The notes: generated by a model not told the origin, from the sequence alone. A stretch of 64,000 nt of DNA from Opisthorchis felineus (GCA_004794785.1 SJOL01008619.1:618150-682149); one strand, 5' to 3'; positions 1-11,725 are shown, numbered from the stretch's first letter. Numbers and translations are program-made.

Positions 1-2879
1 AGCCCTGATGACGATGGGCTTAAGACAACGAACCAGCCTTATCAAAGTATGGATACAAGGCTCCTGAAAAAGGCGAAGTATAGAACGGAGGCGTAAGCAG
101 AAGAGAAACTGTGCCTTCGCATGTTTCGCAGTCCATGAGACACCATGTGTATGACCTTAAGTACCTCTGGTAATGTACAAACCACTTGATTCTGGTTTTT
201 GTGTAGATATCAGAGGTGGCCTTTTTTGGATGGGCAATTCGAGGCTTCAGTGTCCCTCTGCTCAACAGCCAACAGGTGTTTGAGGTGAATGCTTGGTGCC
301 ACCCAATCTTGAAACCATGACTTTCACCAAAGTGTATAGCAAACTAGGCGGGCTTACTGCCGCCACTGGCGTTTATTTCTTTCTGGAGATCTTGGGGTAC
401 ATAACCCATAAACAAGATTGAAACCGTTTTATCATTCATCCTGCAGTGATGTATATCCTAAGGAATTAATGGACAGTACTTTGTAAATGCATGTTCCCTG
501 AACATAACTGAAAACAAATGAAGTTATAAAGGATATTGCCACAGTATTGTTCACTTCCTTGATGCCACTCGAAGGCCATAGGACAAAGCATAGAGTCTCC
601 TAGCTAATGCCGACTGTTTTTCCACATCCTAGCTAAAAATCAGTCCTTCGAGAAGTCAATATAAACACCGTTGAATTTTTTGTGTCAGAATGCAGCACCA
701 GTTGTCTTTCTCGGTCAGCTAAAAGTGTGATCTATGCCTTAAAAAGATGAAGTTGTTCACAGCGCTTGAAAACTTATCACCAGTGCATCCTGGCATATTG
801 AAACACAGTATACGACCGAGAGGGTGCAGTAGGATAGACATAAGATGAATTAGAATCGCTGACGACGTCTTCGACGCTGGAGTTTATCGGAAGGTTAAGG
901 GTTCAAATATGTAAGGTATCACCCAGATGAACCTAACCAATGAATGCATAAAAACTAGAAACAAATCCACTGAGGGTAGGATTCTGCTTTTTTGTGACCT
1001 GATCGTGATTATCTTCGGCGACCACATTGCAGTTCGCTTAGGAAAACAAACTAACGATATCGGACATATATCCGATAAAACAAAAAAATGACTGGATACC
1101 AGAAGGAATGCTCTAACCGGAGTAAGTATTCGAAAACAGTTCCTAATAATAACCAACTTAGCAGTCTGGTAGCGGCCAACAAAATAATCGTATAGTTCAT
1201 GACCAAATCTCATACAGAAATGCACATCCACGCTGTTCAGTGGGAGTGAAAATGGGATGTAACTCAGTAGTTCATTTCAGCTAGAAAGAACCATTGCTGA
1301 TTTTTGACGCCCTCGGTTACTATAGATTGTGGTCGAATCCATGAGGGACTGCAGTGAAGAATGTCCAGAATTCACAACCTGCGAAATGATCCCCAATGAG
1401 TATTATGAGACCTCAAAGCATAATGTCGGAAACGAATGGGTACGACCACTGAGAAGTTGAAGTCAAGCACAGAAGCAGAAGAGCAGAAACTTCATATCGT
1501 GGATTTTTGTGTTATGATGAAAGTGCTGAGAAAAAAATAGACACAAACATTTCTCAGCTCTTCTACGTTAGAAGATGAGCTCCTATACTTGCCACATGAA
1601 CTGTGGAAACAAACTAGGGGAGATACCAGTTCCAGCTCACCATGTGGTACCACACATACCAGTTTTCACAGAAATATGGCTAGCATTGAGTACTGAGAAC
1701 CCTATAGTTATTATCCTCGGGTAAAAAAATACTTGAACCAGACAGATCCGCTGTTATACAGGGAGAAGGTGGAATCCTATGCCGGAAACCACAATACATC
1801 ATCCGGTTCTGAAGAAAATGGCAACGGATATTGGAAGAGATTCGGTTTCTGTGGTGACAGATTAAATTTTCAGACGGGTCAGCTACGGTTGGAGCACTAT
1901 ACCACAGCCAATCTTCCAGTGGCCACTTCGGTTTGGATCAAATGTAGGATCATACGGTGAGAGACCACTGCCTGATTCTTAGAGAACTGGATACCCGGGT
2001 ATCGGCGGGATTTCACTGCACACGAATTTACTTGTTTCTTATTTCGGTGGTAAGCTCTTCGGCAATATATGGGACTGTAACCTTTTACGACATATCCACG
2101 CACCAGCCAGGACTCAACCGGGATAAAAATCCAACATACTCGACTTAGTACTGGACCGCCCAATACGGGAAGTAGTATTGTAAGTGCTGACCGGGTCAAG
2201 TGAACACTTAGTTCCGTAGTTCAGGTGAATGCTAACTCAACTTGCTCAAATAATCCTTAGGAAAACACCTAGCACACGGACTTTGGAGTGAACCTCCAAG
2301 AACTGTCGGCGATCAGGTGGATCATGCTGAAAGGATGTGATCTTCAGGTTTTCTATGAACAAAAAGAGATATCAAGATAGCGCCAACTGAACTGCTTCAT
2401 GAATTTCGCTGGCTGCCCTAAGGTATTCCTGAGCGAACGACTCATTCCCTTAAAAATAGGCGAACGGCTCACCTGGAACTGACGGTAAAAGAAAGCATAA
2501 ATAAAGAGCCAGAAACATCAGTGGCGTGACTTCGAGTTCATTGCTTGTGAGCAAGGACGCAAAACCTTTCGAAATGCTGCAGCTGAGCGTCATGAATGTT
2601 GTGATTATGAGCACAATCTATTCGTTGGTTCTGAGTTAACAAAGAAGAATCTGAATAAATGGAGTATGTCACTCTGGACCAGCACCGAAAATCTATTTGA
2701 CGGTAATTCACTCAAAGCCAAAGGCCTGATAGATCAGCATGCATCAACAGGTGCAAATAAACGATTTACATCCTCTACAGAAATGACTGCAGAACCCACA
2801 GGTGCCAGGAGACATGTAGATTTCTCAACTGGACAAGGAGACCATATGGACTACTCCTGGTCCTAACGCTTTTCACTGA
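1..2879. other. No supported gene; left edge
   Basis: I see no exon, RNA gene or clear repeat here. It lies downstream of the last TSP-A exon found, so it may be its final intron or 3' flank. I looked on the minus strand for a tetraspanin TM4 exon and found none I could defend. A short reverse-transcriptase-like peptide near 600-720 (minus) is too short to call. Confidence 0.5.
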
Positions 2880-3650
2880 TTGGTCCTGAGGAACGGGGCT
2901 GTACCTTCGGTCGCAAGTTACTAGGAGATATACTGATGCTATAGAGGGAAACGGTAGTAAAACTGATGTACAAGGGAGAATCTGAGGAGGACGTAGTCAA
3001 ATATCGATCGGTAAGTCGTGCGTCTAGCTTGAGTAAACTGACGAGAAATTGCATCTGGCGGTCAATAGAACAACTTTTTGATGAAAATAAACTGTGATGT
3101 GAAGAACAACACAAATTTGACGGAAGACTAACTTGCATCACAAAACTACTTTTGGCCAAACAGAAGTGGATCTACACGACGTAATGTGATGTGATAGACG
3201 GTAGACAGTAGGTAAATCTCACGTTTGTATTTTTCAGCAAAACTTTTACCAGAATTTTTCGTCGGCGAATACCAGCGCGGAGTTCAGGGAAGTACTTGAA
3301 TGGATTAAAGATCTTCTGGTTGGTAGGACGATGTAAGTCAAAGTAGGTAACCTATTCTCAGGCTCCACTGCTGTAAGTGGCTGGGTTCCACAAGAGTCGG
3401 CCCTCGAACCAATACTTTTCAAGAACTTTGACAACTTCCTTCCGGTATACCTTCCTGTCGGATGCCTCGTGCATGCCGATGACTGGAAAATATGAGTAAC
3501 GGTCGTGCCATCATTATCATGGTGAGCTAACCCATACGCCCTTCGGGAAATAATACCGAAGGCTTGCCCAAATGCTCTGTGCCAATGAAGGATGCCAGCA
3601 CTGGAAACTATGGTTTGAAGTTGTTTAAAACCCGGCAAAAATGCGGTATC
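2880..3650 (+). mobile_element. Decayed non-LTR retrotransposon (CR1/Jockey-like) reverse transcriptase
   Basis: Plus-strand translation follows the reverse transcriptase of CR1/Jockey-type LINEs for about 200 residues, with stops and frame breaks. Visible blocks, in order, are YKGESEEDVVKYRSVS (about 2970-3020; family PVYKGG..dvsNYRPiSL), a CEEQHKF...TCITKLLLAKQKW block (3095-3170), EWIKDLLVGRT (3295-3330), VPQESALEPILF (about 3385-3420; family GVPQGSVLGPiLF) and HADDWKI (about 3472-3492; family YADDvki). The catalytic-box first residue is His, PQGS has become PQES, and in-frame stops follow, so the copy is dead. The stretch to about 3860 may be the continuation but is not alignable by eye. 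A short GACT run at 3885-3902 could mark the 3' tail. It probably lies in or just after the last TSP-A intron. Confidence 0.85.
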
Positions 3651-4211
3651 TGTTGCTCACATTGTCGACGAGGGCAGAGTATGTGGGCCGGGCCTTCCAG
3701 TATATGTTACTGACGTAACCATGGAGGATAGACTTAAGGTGCTACTTGGCTGGTTCGTACTTAGGGTACCGGACACACGCTGTAGTCACTGCAATGAGCC
3801 AATTTTCGGCTGCTGTAGCAATTAATCTGTACAGAGACGAAACTTACAAGGACTTTTGGCCTTCCTGCTTTCTACCCATCCACTGACCGACTGACTGACT
3901 GGATCCCTTTCATAATTTATTTGTTTATTTAGTGGCGGTTTATTTATAGCTGATAACTGCTAGCTGATTTATCGATTACCGTAACCAGTTGACAATTTGC
4001 AAACGATGTATATTCTCCTATCACCTCTGACTGTTCAGCCCTTTATTATTTTCCTTGCCAAAATTTTATTTAGGCGGTGTTATTCATCAGTTCGTAGTAT
4101 CCGCAAGATTCTGCTCAGTAAGGAAAACCTAAGCATTGTGGTTAACTTGCACTTATGTGTCGTTAGGCGGCAGTCAATCCCCTGTCACCTGACTTGAACT
4201 TGACCGTTTTT
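3651..4211. other. No gene; LINE 3' part or intron
   Basis: No exon is recognised. The first 200 bases probably continue the LINE relic upstream. A short GACT repeat lies at about 3885-3902, followed by AT-rich sequence. Confidence 0.5.
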
Positions 4212-4303
4212 TCATGTCAGATGAAGGAGCACGTGGTACTGTGAGCTGTGAGTAGCTGTGTCACGTAAAAGTACAAAACTGACACATTCTAGACAACATG
4301 TGG
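4212..4303 (-). CDS. TSP-A exon 7 (large loop, PxTCC), 3' boundary uncertain
   Basis: The segment follows a strong acceptor: a pyrimidine-rich tract ending CTTTCAAG just above 4303. Its first two bases, CC, complete the Gly/Ala-type codon begun by the single G at the end of exon 6, giving A, then T-C-C-L-E-C. With exon 6 ending in I-P, the junction reads IPATCC, the tetraspanin PxSCC motif with Ser replaced by Thr. The frame stays open to a TGA at 4212-4214, but ending there would leave no TM4, so a donor inside the segment is more likely (GT at about 4270 or 4265). Assignment rests on the motif and the phase match; length and exit are unknown. Confidence 0.55.
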
Positions 4304-4834
4304 CTTGAAAGCAGTGTGAAGATAGAGTTTAGCATAAACTGGAATCCCAGCAAGGATCGACTGAGTATCGACTGACGTATTCTTACACTAAATATCAAAA
4401 GGGAATCTGGCTGCAGACGTGAAAATTCACCACAGCAATGTCCTTTTGAAACAGATCATAGGGATCGGATGTTCTCCGGGTGAAGTACTATGAAACTAAC
4501 ATCCCGTTTATTAAGCGTCACTCGACACTTAAGTCTGTTAACACTTATCATATCAAGGTTAGCACTTGTGGAAAAATCTGCTGATCTCGGTGATTTCATT
4601 GCCTGCTTTGTTCCAGCGGGATAATACTTTGAGTCTCTTGACATTTTCGGTGTATCGTCGAGACCTGGAAAACAACTGGTCTTATCTGATGATGGTTCAT
4701 GTTCATATTAGTCTTCTTGTTTCTGGGTGAATAAAAATGCTCAACAACTGAACCAAAGCTTGCAAGTAACTAAAGTTTATGAATCAGCTAGCAAGTAGAT
4801 TTGGAAGTATGTTTGGTGCAAGAAACCAACCAAC
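4304..4834 (-). other. TSP-A intron 6
   Basis: GT-AG intron of 531 bp running from donor GTTGGT at 4834 to the acceptor at 4304. Nothing else is recognised in it. Confidence 0.6.
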
Positions 4835-4913
4835 CTGGAATTTGATGCTTCGCACGATGCTCTTTGAAAAGTACGGCATTTTGAAAGTCGCTGACGTCGT
4901 TTGAGCCACAACA
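4835..4913 (-). CDS. TSP-A exon 6 (large extracellular loop, CCG motif)
   Basis: A 79-bp exon opening directly with TGT TGT GGC, Cys-Cys-Gly, the hallmark of the tetraspanin large loop, followed by SNDVSDFQ, which fits the usual CCGxxxxxDF pattern. Twenty-six codons plus one base end at donor CAG/GTTGGT, so the exit phase is 1. The acceptor is TATAGTATCAG after a T-rich tract. The two cysteines are expected to pair with cysteines in the PxTCC motif and later loop of the next exons. The exit phase agrees with the CC start of exon 7. Confidence 0.77.
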
Positions 4914-6371
4914 CTGATACTATAACAAAACAGGAGGTAGATCATAGAAGTGAATTTCGATCGAAACTTCCAAATAATGGTGTTACGGGATACTCATCTA
5001 CAACTATATGGTATTTTAAGGATATGGCGGTTTTGGATAAATGGTTTTCCTTCTATGCTAGGACTGTGGGTAAATAGCCCAGAGTGGTACAAGTTCTGCA
5101 CTAGCCTGTCTTGACTTCAGGTATCCACAAAGTTTAGGGACTTCCTTTTAAGGTAACCACAGTTCAATGATCTGGATGAGACCAAAAGGCAACGAGAACT
5201 ACGACTGATTGCATATATATCGCTGTTAAGCCATGCTGGAGTTTCACTGGTATCCAGCAATTCTGTTCGCAGTGAAGATGCCAACCAGCACCGCATCACA
5301 TGACTTGAACGGTGTGACTAAATTATCCATGAAGCGTCGTCTTTTTTAGGCACTAGTTACCCGAACTACTGATCGGCTACTCGCAAATCAAGGAAAGTAT
5401 ATTCAGAGCAGTCACTGTGTGCAATATACCTACTATCTTTTTTCGGCGATCAAAATCGATAAACTACCATCTTCTCATCCAGAATAGTTACGCGTTAAAA
5501 TCTTCCTCGTGATTCGTGTGGTGCAAGTCACGGATGTTAACCAACGGAGCTGAATCATCCTTATAGCGTCTCTCGGCTTTTCAGCATAGGTAGAATTTAC
5601 CTCTCTGGATTGGTCATTAGCCTTAAGCTGGGAATTCATTCACATAGAACATGTGGAAACACGTTCTTCGCACGGAATAAACAAAAAAAGAATCCCAGCT
5701 ACTTCCAGACTTATTTGTAGGTGGTTGCGGAATTTGTGGAATTCAAGCTCACATAACTCTCGTTTGAACACTCGGTCCCCTATCCTGGCGCAATTATTCT
5801 GGTGAGTCCACACGAAAGGGAGTAGCACTGGACTCGAGTTTCGCTCTTATTAGTGCTCATTAGCATTGCATATCCTTGGCCGTGTCGGGGTTTGAACTCC
5901 GCACATCTGACGTGCGAAGCCAACGTGCTACCAATGCTCCACCAGCCGATGCTTGGCGCACCTGCAATTTCACGGCTAAGCGGGCGAATGTGTTTACGCT
6001 TGAGTGATGTGATTGGTTGGCCTGGCACCTCTAACAACGACCAGTAACTCTCCTGGTTGTGTCAACCGATTGGTCTGCCTGTCGGCAATTCCAAACTGCT
6101 TCAGAATGGTCATTCTACCGGGGAATGAAATGTCATTTATCAGTTCTACCCACCGAAAATGACGTGATGCGGAATGTCACTGAGTGCTGAGGGTATCAAA
6201 TTCTGGCTAGGCTTACGAGATGCCTATGCTGCACTAGAGGTGCTTTTGAAGGCCGTCGGATCTGAGTGCCTTGAAACCCGATTCATAAAGTGAACCGTTG
6301 AACCACTCTAAGTCTGTTGTAAATTATCGTCATTATGCAACTTTCCACAGGCATTTACTGAATACAGCCAC
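4914..6371 (-). other. TSP-A intron 5
   Basis: A 1458-bp intron. It holds a tRNA-Ala-like SINE head at about 5850-5985 on the same strand as the gene. The rest shows no exon. Confidence 0.55.
5850..5985 (-). repeat. tRNA-Ala-derived SINE-like sequence
   Basis: On the minus strand, bases about 5950-5878 resemble a tRNA. There is an A-box-like GGAGCATTGGTAGCACG, an anticodon arm whose 7-base loop TTCGCAC (5918-5912) carries anticodon CGC (Ala) closed by a 5-bp stem with two wobbles, and a T arm with B box GAGTTCAAACCCC (5899-5887). The D and T stems each have a mismatch and the two acceptor halves do not pair, so this is not a working tRNA gene. It is best read as the head of a tRNA-derived SINE or a tRNA pseudogene. 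Its tail could not be delimited. Confidence 0.6.
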
Positions 6372-6509
6372 CTGGCCTATGGCAAAATCTCTTGTGCGAG
6401 CAACAATGCGACAGATGGTCGACGACATTAGGGCATTTACAACGGTCCATTTGCTATCGAATAAGCGCTCAAATAGTTGTACCAGTTGAGTAAAATGTGG
6501 CCAAGTCTG
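6372..6509 (-). CDS. TSP-A exon 5 (first half of large extracellular loop)
   Basis: A 138-bp segment (46 codons, phase 0 to 0) after acceptor TTTGATTGCAG and ending CAG/GTGGCT. It translates to a polar, amphipathic stretch starting QTWPHF and ending RDFAIGQ, which would run straight into Cys-Cys-Gly of exon 6. Position, phase and length fit the helical part between TM3 and the CCG motif. No diagnostic motif lies inside it, so it is inferred mainly from phase and context. A different exon in the 2.8-kb interval above is possible. Confidence 0.55.
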
Positions 6510-9335
6510 CTGCAATCAAATAGGTGGATCCACGTTTCCAGGCATTTGACACTTTAGGACAGCAGTTCCTCCCCACGTTCTGCGCAGATTTTTTTTCGTT
6601 TCTTCTGAAATGGCGCGTGTCGGACACCTAATTAAGTGTTCAACCCTGCAAGATCAGATAACTTAGTGACTTCTCAAGCCTTGAAAATAACAAGTATTAC
6701 TCCTCAGGACGTTTGTAATTCTTATGGTTTCCATCGGTAACCATCGCCATCTAGGATATAAAACAGGCTTGTAGTTTGCGCAAACTAAAAAAGAAGGTTT
6801 AGATACTATACGGTGTGAAAACACCGTCCCAAATTGAACTTGGGGTAGCCTTTGTGTAGAACGTTCAGTTGACATTCATGTGCAGCCTGCGTCAACACCA
6901 TCCTCAGTTAAATTAGAACGTACGAATTTATGTCTAATTGAGTCGTATATTGAACACATTTTCATTTTCCACGTGAAAATGGGGTGATATAGGCGGGGTA
7001 AATAAGTTTGATTTTGCACACTTGTCCCCTAGCACGAAGCTATGCTGAATGAGCCTACTGAGAGCTATTATCTCCCAGGAAGAATATTTTAGCTAAACTT
7101 TACCGAAAGTTTCCAAAAAAATACATCACCTTCAGTTATAAAATAAACCGTCTTTTATTCAGAAAGGCTCGCCTGACCACAGTTCACAAATTCATGCCTA
7201 AATCTCCCTGAATTCAAAGCCGAAGTTTTGCGAGAAGCGAATAATCCACCAGTACCTGCTACGAGGTACCACGTAGAAAACAATAAACTAATATTTATGT
7301 ATATATATATATCCTCCAGGATATGGTTTTAAATTATAACTTGAACCACGCATATCTCAAAGTACACCCGTTTTGAGAATCAGCTTACCTCTATCATGAA
7401 GTGATTAAGTGCTCGGCTTTTAGCGTCCCTGGAATCCTCGGAGACATAGTTCGTGACCAACTGATCAAGTAAATTCTTGAGGTGATAGTTGAACTACAGG
7501 CCAAACGGAAAATAATACATTTGATGGGATGTTCCATGAGGTTTGGTAAAATAAATATAGGCACCGAAAGGTTGCGTGAAAACGTGGATGATATTGAATC
7601 TTTTTTCGAAAAAATCCGATAAAAAGTGATTCCTTATGGCATGAAATGATATCAGCAATTCACTTTTTTCTTTCTTTTCTGTACATCGAAATAGCGTTAG
7701 GGAGAGCCCATAACCACAGGCTAGTTCGTTGGTTGACCTTTCCTTGGTTATTGATTTTTGGGTCAAGTGGCTTCTTTTTGCTTTCCATTACGTTTTCCCA
7801 TTATTCATTTTGCCGTACAGAAAAACACAAGGTAATCCGACGGGTTTCAACTTTTACCCACAGTATTTCCAGAAATAACAGCTCACATGTTCTCAATTTA
7901 ATCTTAAGCCGGTTTCAGAAGAGTGACTGGGATAAAAGCCCATTGTGACCACCTGAAACCCCGTGTATCTGTTCTAATTTATTATTTTCCGTAATAAAAA
8001 CAAGGTAGGAGGTGCAATGAGAAATTCATAAAACATTCCAATATTTTGCAACAACAAGTATTAACTTACTTTATGTGACAGAGAGGAACAAGCTTAGGTA
8101 GTCCAATTTACCCACGCTGCGTAACGGACGATACAGTAAACCGTCCATGCTCTTGAAGTAGATAACATATTCCAATAAGCTACTTTGAAATATGTCTCGC
8201 GACGCGCATTCTAACGGTGTGATCGATTTCACAAGATATCATTTACCAGAACACAACACTAGATAACCAACCTTTAATGTGGCTTGTCAAGATGGAGGAC
8301 AATTAACACTCGCTGTTTGTCACATACACACAAGAGTCACCTCAGATTAATCCCTGCATTTTTCTCGGGGCAGGTGGATTATAGTATAAGACATAAGTTC
8401 AGTGTAGACCTCCTTCGATAAATTCGTTCAACGAGCCCCAAATGTGTTCGCACGACGCCACCGTTCAGCACATAACTCACTCAGGACTGACCCGTCCAAA
8501 AATCGTCAGGCCTTGACTTGTGAGCGGAAAACGTCAAACTCGAGGAGTGAGCCTCCTGAATTCCCATTAACAGCTGATGCACGTTGCGGTAACGTGTTCA
8601 ATCTTAATCTAATCCACAACGAACAATGAAGTTCACACCAAAGAAGTAGTCAGTGCAGGTTTTTGCCAAACAATCATTTATGGATTGAAAGCGTGTGATA
8701 CAACATTTGGATTGCTTCCTTTAGGTTAGAGAAGAAACAATGTGATCAATAAGGCAGGACACATTTTTTCAACCTCTTGCTAAGAAAATGCGAAAACCCT
8801 TTGTAACAGGCCTAGAAACAAGAGCTAGTGCGGTTGCTTGAAAGAGAAGCACAAGGTGAAGTAGCGCGTTAGGAATAAATTTTGTCCTACGCTTTTTTGC
8901 TCTTTCAAATAGTTGTCGGAAATCATGGAAAATTTACTGGTTTCGAGATGCGTCGCGTTAAACCTGCCGCCGTTAAACCCATTATTTCAGCATGGCGCTT
9001 CACACTAAAATAGTAATGAATTAGGCTAAAGTTAGTTGGATTGCTTACTTGCGGAGGTTGTGCTTTTTAAGAAGAACAAGTCATTTTTTGAATGACATTT
9101 TGGAAACTCCGACCCCGGAGAGAGAATATTGCGGGAAGCACTAGTTTCAGATCCATCCTGCAGAGTTACCCCTTTTTGGTAGGACATTTCTTGGGTGGCT
9201 TCCTGTACTAAGAGCCCGTAAAGCACAACAGCGCTGATAATGGCCCTTATTTCGACCACATTTCTATTTGGACAGTAGCTTTTCAGCAAGAATATTTGGT
9301 ATCCAAACTTGCAAACGCTCAATAAAAAAACTTAC
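6510..9335 (-). other. TSP-A intron 4
   Basis: A 2826-bp intron. It contains a 13-base TA run at 7300-7312. I found no other convincing exon. Several open frames (for example 7494-7766 and 9032-9322, minus) lack both family features and good splice signals. Confidence 0.5.
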
Positions 9336-9410
9336 CAGGTCGGGTCGGCCAAAAAACACCATTAGAGTCACGAATTCAGCAAGTAAAACTGCCGAGAATA
9401 GGATGACATA
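9336..9410 (-). CDS. TSP-A exon 4 (TM3)
   Basis: Exactly 75 bp, phase 0 to 0, the usual size of the tetraspanin TM3 exon. The acceptor follows a long pyrimidine tract ending CCTTCCAG; the donor is CTG/GTAAGT. The product starts YVILFSAVLLAEFV, with the Ala-Glu of TM3 in the expected place, and ends GRPDL at the start of the large extracellular loop. Joined to exon 3 in phase 0, it gives the order TM2, short cytoplasmic loop, TM3. Confidence 0.88.
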
Positions 9411-10335
9411 CTGGAAGGTTTTTTGAAAGAAAATGTAGGAAAGTAATGTGAAATTTTAAATACGTTACCCACGTGAACGATAATTTTCGGGTAACGTTGA
9501 AGTGGTTTGAACTCAAAGTAGATTAGGTCATAATTATGTTGTCGGTGGCAGCAGTTGACACTGAATCTGCTCTTTAATCTCATGCTTTCCACATTTTCGA
9601 AAGATGAGCCGTGCGTTTTTGAACGACAGTGTAATACTGCTGTATTTATCCTATCCAAACATACAATATTATCGTGTCTGGATAATTTGGCATCTCTGTA
9701 CTACCTCCTCAGGTCTCAGTAGTCCGGTACTCTCCTTGAGATAGCATCTAGTGTATCGCAAAAAATGCCAAAGGGACAAAAATTACCCTGTAGCTTGATC
9801 ACATAAATCCCAACAGAACAGTAGACCAATGTTTCGTAACAAAACTAAAAGTGGCGATCACGAGCATCTGACGGAATTCGCCAGTCTGTGCTGGCAAACC
9901 AAAGTCACACAGAATTGAAAGAGAATAATTCATCGGGCAAAAATCAACCGACAAACAAAAGGTTAATAAACAAATAGCATCCGCATACAAATTGATGGGC
10001 TGAAAGTGGGTCAGTGTTTTGGAAAAGTTGTAGGGCGAGAAATATCGCACAAAAAGCTGGTTTCTGACGTAAAACGTTTCATATTTCGGAAAAGTAACGT
10101 TCCCGGTCCGGGGAAGATAGTGCTCTTGGGCGGTTCTTTCACCTAGCGCTACAGTATTGGTGTGCTAGCCCGGTTACAACAAAAACTCACTGGATTGTCT
10201 CATTAGGAGAAAAAACTGGAGTTAATCAGGTGATACTTTCAGAGCCACTGGACAGCCGAATGATATGAATGAGGGCTCAGACTTATACAGTCGCATCAAA
10301 AAGCCGTTTTGAGAAAACCATAATAAGAAACTTAC
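9411..10335 (-). other. TSP-A intron 3
   Basis: A 925-bp GT-AG intron with donor GTAAGT at 10335. No repeat or RNA gene is recognised in it. Confidence 0.6.
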
Positions 10336-10439
10336 AAACCACAAGATGTGTCTACTCTTCTTCGCAGCGGCCACAATTCCGATTCCGCAGAGGAACGTTC
10401 CACACACGCATGCCCAAAACGAACCAACGAGGAGTGGGC
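10336..10439 (-). CDS. TSP-A exon 3 (TM2)
   Basis: A 104-bp exon, phase 1 to 0, giving 35 codons once the split Gly codon is counted. Residues run PLLVGSFWACVCGTF, then LCGIGIVAAAKKSRHILWF: TM2, then the short charged loop of tetraspanins (family pattern G...GA...s..LL). Acceptor CCCCAAG is preceded by a CTCTGCATTTTTCC tract; the donor is TTT/GTAAGT. Exon 3 of TSP-B, 51 kb away, has the same 104-bp length and the same phases, which supports both calls. Confidence 0.88.
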
Positions 10440-10654
10440 CTTGGGGTTCGTGGAAAAATGCAGAGGTAATGTGTTCTTAAATTTGCATAGCACTCCCTAA
10501 ATCGGGTAATACAAAGTACCAGTAAGGTCAGATTCTTGAAAGTAACCCCAGAACGCCCGGAACCTACCGAGACCCTAAGTCTCCACCAAAATCTCAACAG
10601 GGAAGCCAGCAGGCATCCAGGACAGTCAATCACTCAATCAATTTAGCAAAAGCC

Positions 10655-10761
10655 GATGAGTATTCAGGCACGCCACAGAAGCACGACCGAATGTGATCAG
10701 CATTCAGGCATTTCATAGAAGCACGATCGATGTTGATGGGTGTTCACTAAATGCCGATCAG
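10655..10761. repeat. Minisatellite, 40-bp period, about 2.5 copies
   Basis: Copies start at 10655, 10695 and 10735. Each begins GATSAGTATTCAGGC or close to it, followed by an AGAAGCACGAYCGA block. Copies 1 and 2 match at most positions; the third is partial. Confidence 0.8.
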
Positions 10762-10919
10762 ACAGCCTGGATCAATGTCAAAAAGTGCCCTTTGAATAGC
10801 GCGGGGCCGTTGTAACCTTTGCACTCGCACGCAATCGCTTGTTGCAGTAAAGCTGTTGTGTTCCTTGTCGGTGAGTTCTCTTCTGGCGCTAGGCACTGGA
10901 ACAGCAGGCAGATATAACA

Positions 10920-11075
10920 TAAACAGAGATTTAGCTTGACTTAGATGATTAGTTCTCCTTTCCGCCTTAAATCTCGACCAAATTCGTAACCTAGTCACTT
11001 GGCCTGACGAAGCTTTTGTGTCAAAAGTGAAACGTTGCCCAGCAATAAATCTACCGATTGTTACCAAGCTTTTCC
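10920..11075 (+). repeat. Dispersed repeat (family 3), copy 1, hammerhead-like motif
   Basis: Bases 10930-11060 match 23361-23510 in the opposite orientation over more than 100 bp at clearly high identity. On the plus strand the core reads CTGACGA at 11004-11010, one extra base, an arm pair GCTTTTG/CAAAAGT around TGT, then GAAACG. CUGANGA, stem, GAAA is the hammerhead core layout, but the extra base before stem II and an unpaired stem III make catalysis doubtful. The second copy lies just before a Penelope-like endonuclease, so the family may be part of a PLE. Confidence 0.6.
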
Positions 11076-11332
11076 GAAAACAAATGGACCACGTTTAACA
11101 AAATGTATGACCCTGACCGGGGTGTTGGCCTACGACTATAACTCAGTCGGCTTAGGGGCCCAGTTTGTGGAAGAATAAAAACGTGTTTGTCCCAAGGAAG
11201 GACTGGCTTCCCCAAACAGAACAACCTGGTAATCTTCTTTAACAGCTACAAACAAGGTTTCCACCAACCTGATTTATTTTTAATTGCCAATATTTCACTC
11301 TCTACTCTGACTGCCAGATCAAATACATAAGG

Positions 11333-11335
<3 letters not shown>

Positions 11336-11366
<31 letters not shown>
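11336..11366. repeat. (AT)n microsatellite
   Basis: 31 bases of uninterrupted TA/AT dinucleotides. It abuts the low-coordinate end of the minus-strand hammerhead element, i.e. that element's 3' side. Confidence 0.95.
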
Positions 11367-11369
<3 letters not shown>

Positions 11370-11725
11370 TAATTGAAATTTGGGACTAATTTGGCTTTAA
11401 CAGGCGACTCAACTGAATCCCTTCGGAATCGCTCGTTTTCATGACACTTTTCAACTGAATGGGCTACAGAATGGCCGCCTCAAGTTGCATCCGGCACGCT
11501 ATTTGAGATATCGCAATACATTTTTTTAATCACAAGGTTTCTGGAAAGTCTTCGAAATCCCACGATCGGTTTCGCTCTTCTTGGGGCCCACAAAGCTGGG
11601 GCAGTTCCCGAGTTCTCATCCGAATTCTTTTCTAATTGAACCCAAAATGTATGAACTTTGCGACATGCACCCATTTGCACTGAAATTTGGCTTCCACAGG
11701 AGACTCGATTGAGGAATATAAACGG
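11367..11725 (-). mobile_element. Hammerhead repeat element, degenerate (in TSP-A intron 2)
   Basis: Minus-strand copy of the 293-bp unit family. The GGCTT..ACAGG.GACTC segment recurs at 11393 and 11689 (spacing 296), so slightly more than one unit is present. The ribozyme region (about 11545-11605) keeps GAAACC and part of stem II, but CTGATGA has become a TTTGTGG-like sequence, so the ribozyme is dead. It is in the same orientation as the TSP-A gene. Older than the copies at 20.5, 36.5 and 41.4 kb, judged by the number of changes. Confidence 0.8.

Noticed and set aside
5..35. CTGATGA followed by ACGAAC at the window start, as a possible hammerhead
   Set aside because: No stem II can form between them and GAAA is absent.
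590..720. Minus-strand peptide NGVYIDFSKD resembling the LINE reverse transcriptase (V)YLDFSKAFD motif
   Set aside because: Only about ten residues match and flanking residues do not follow the family; chance is likely.
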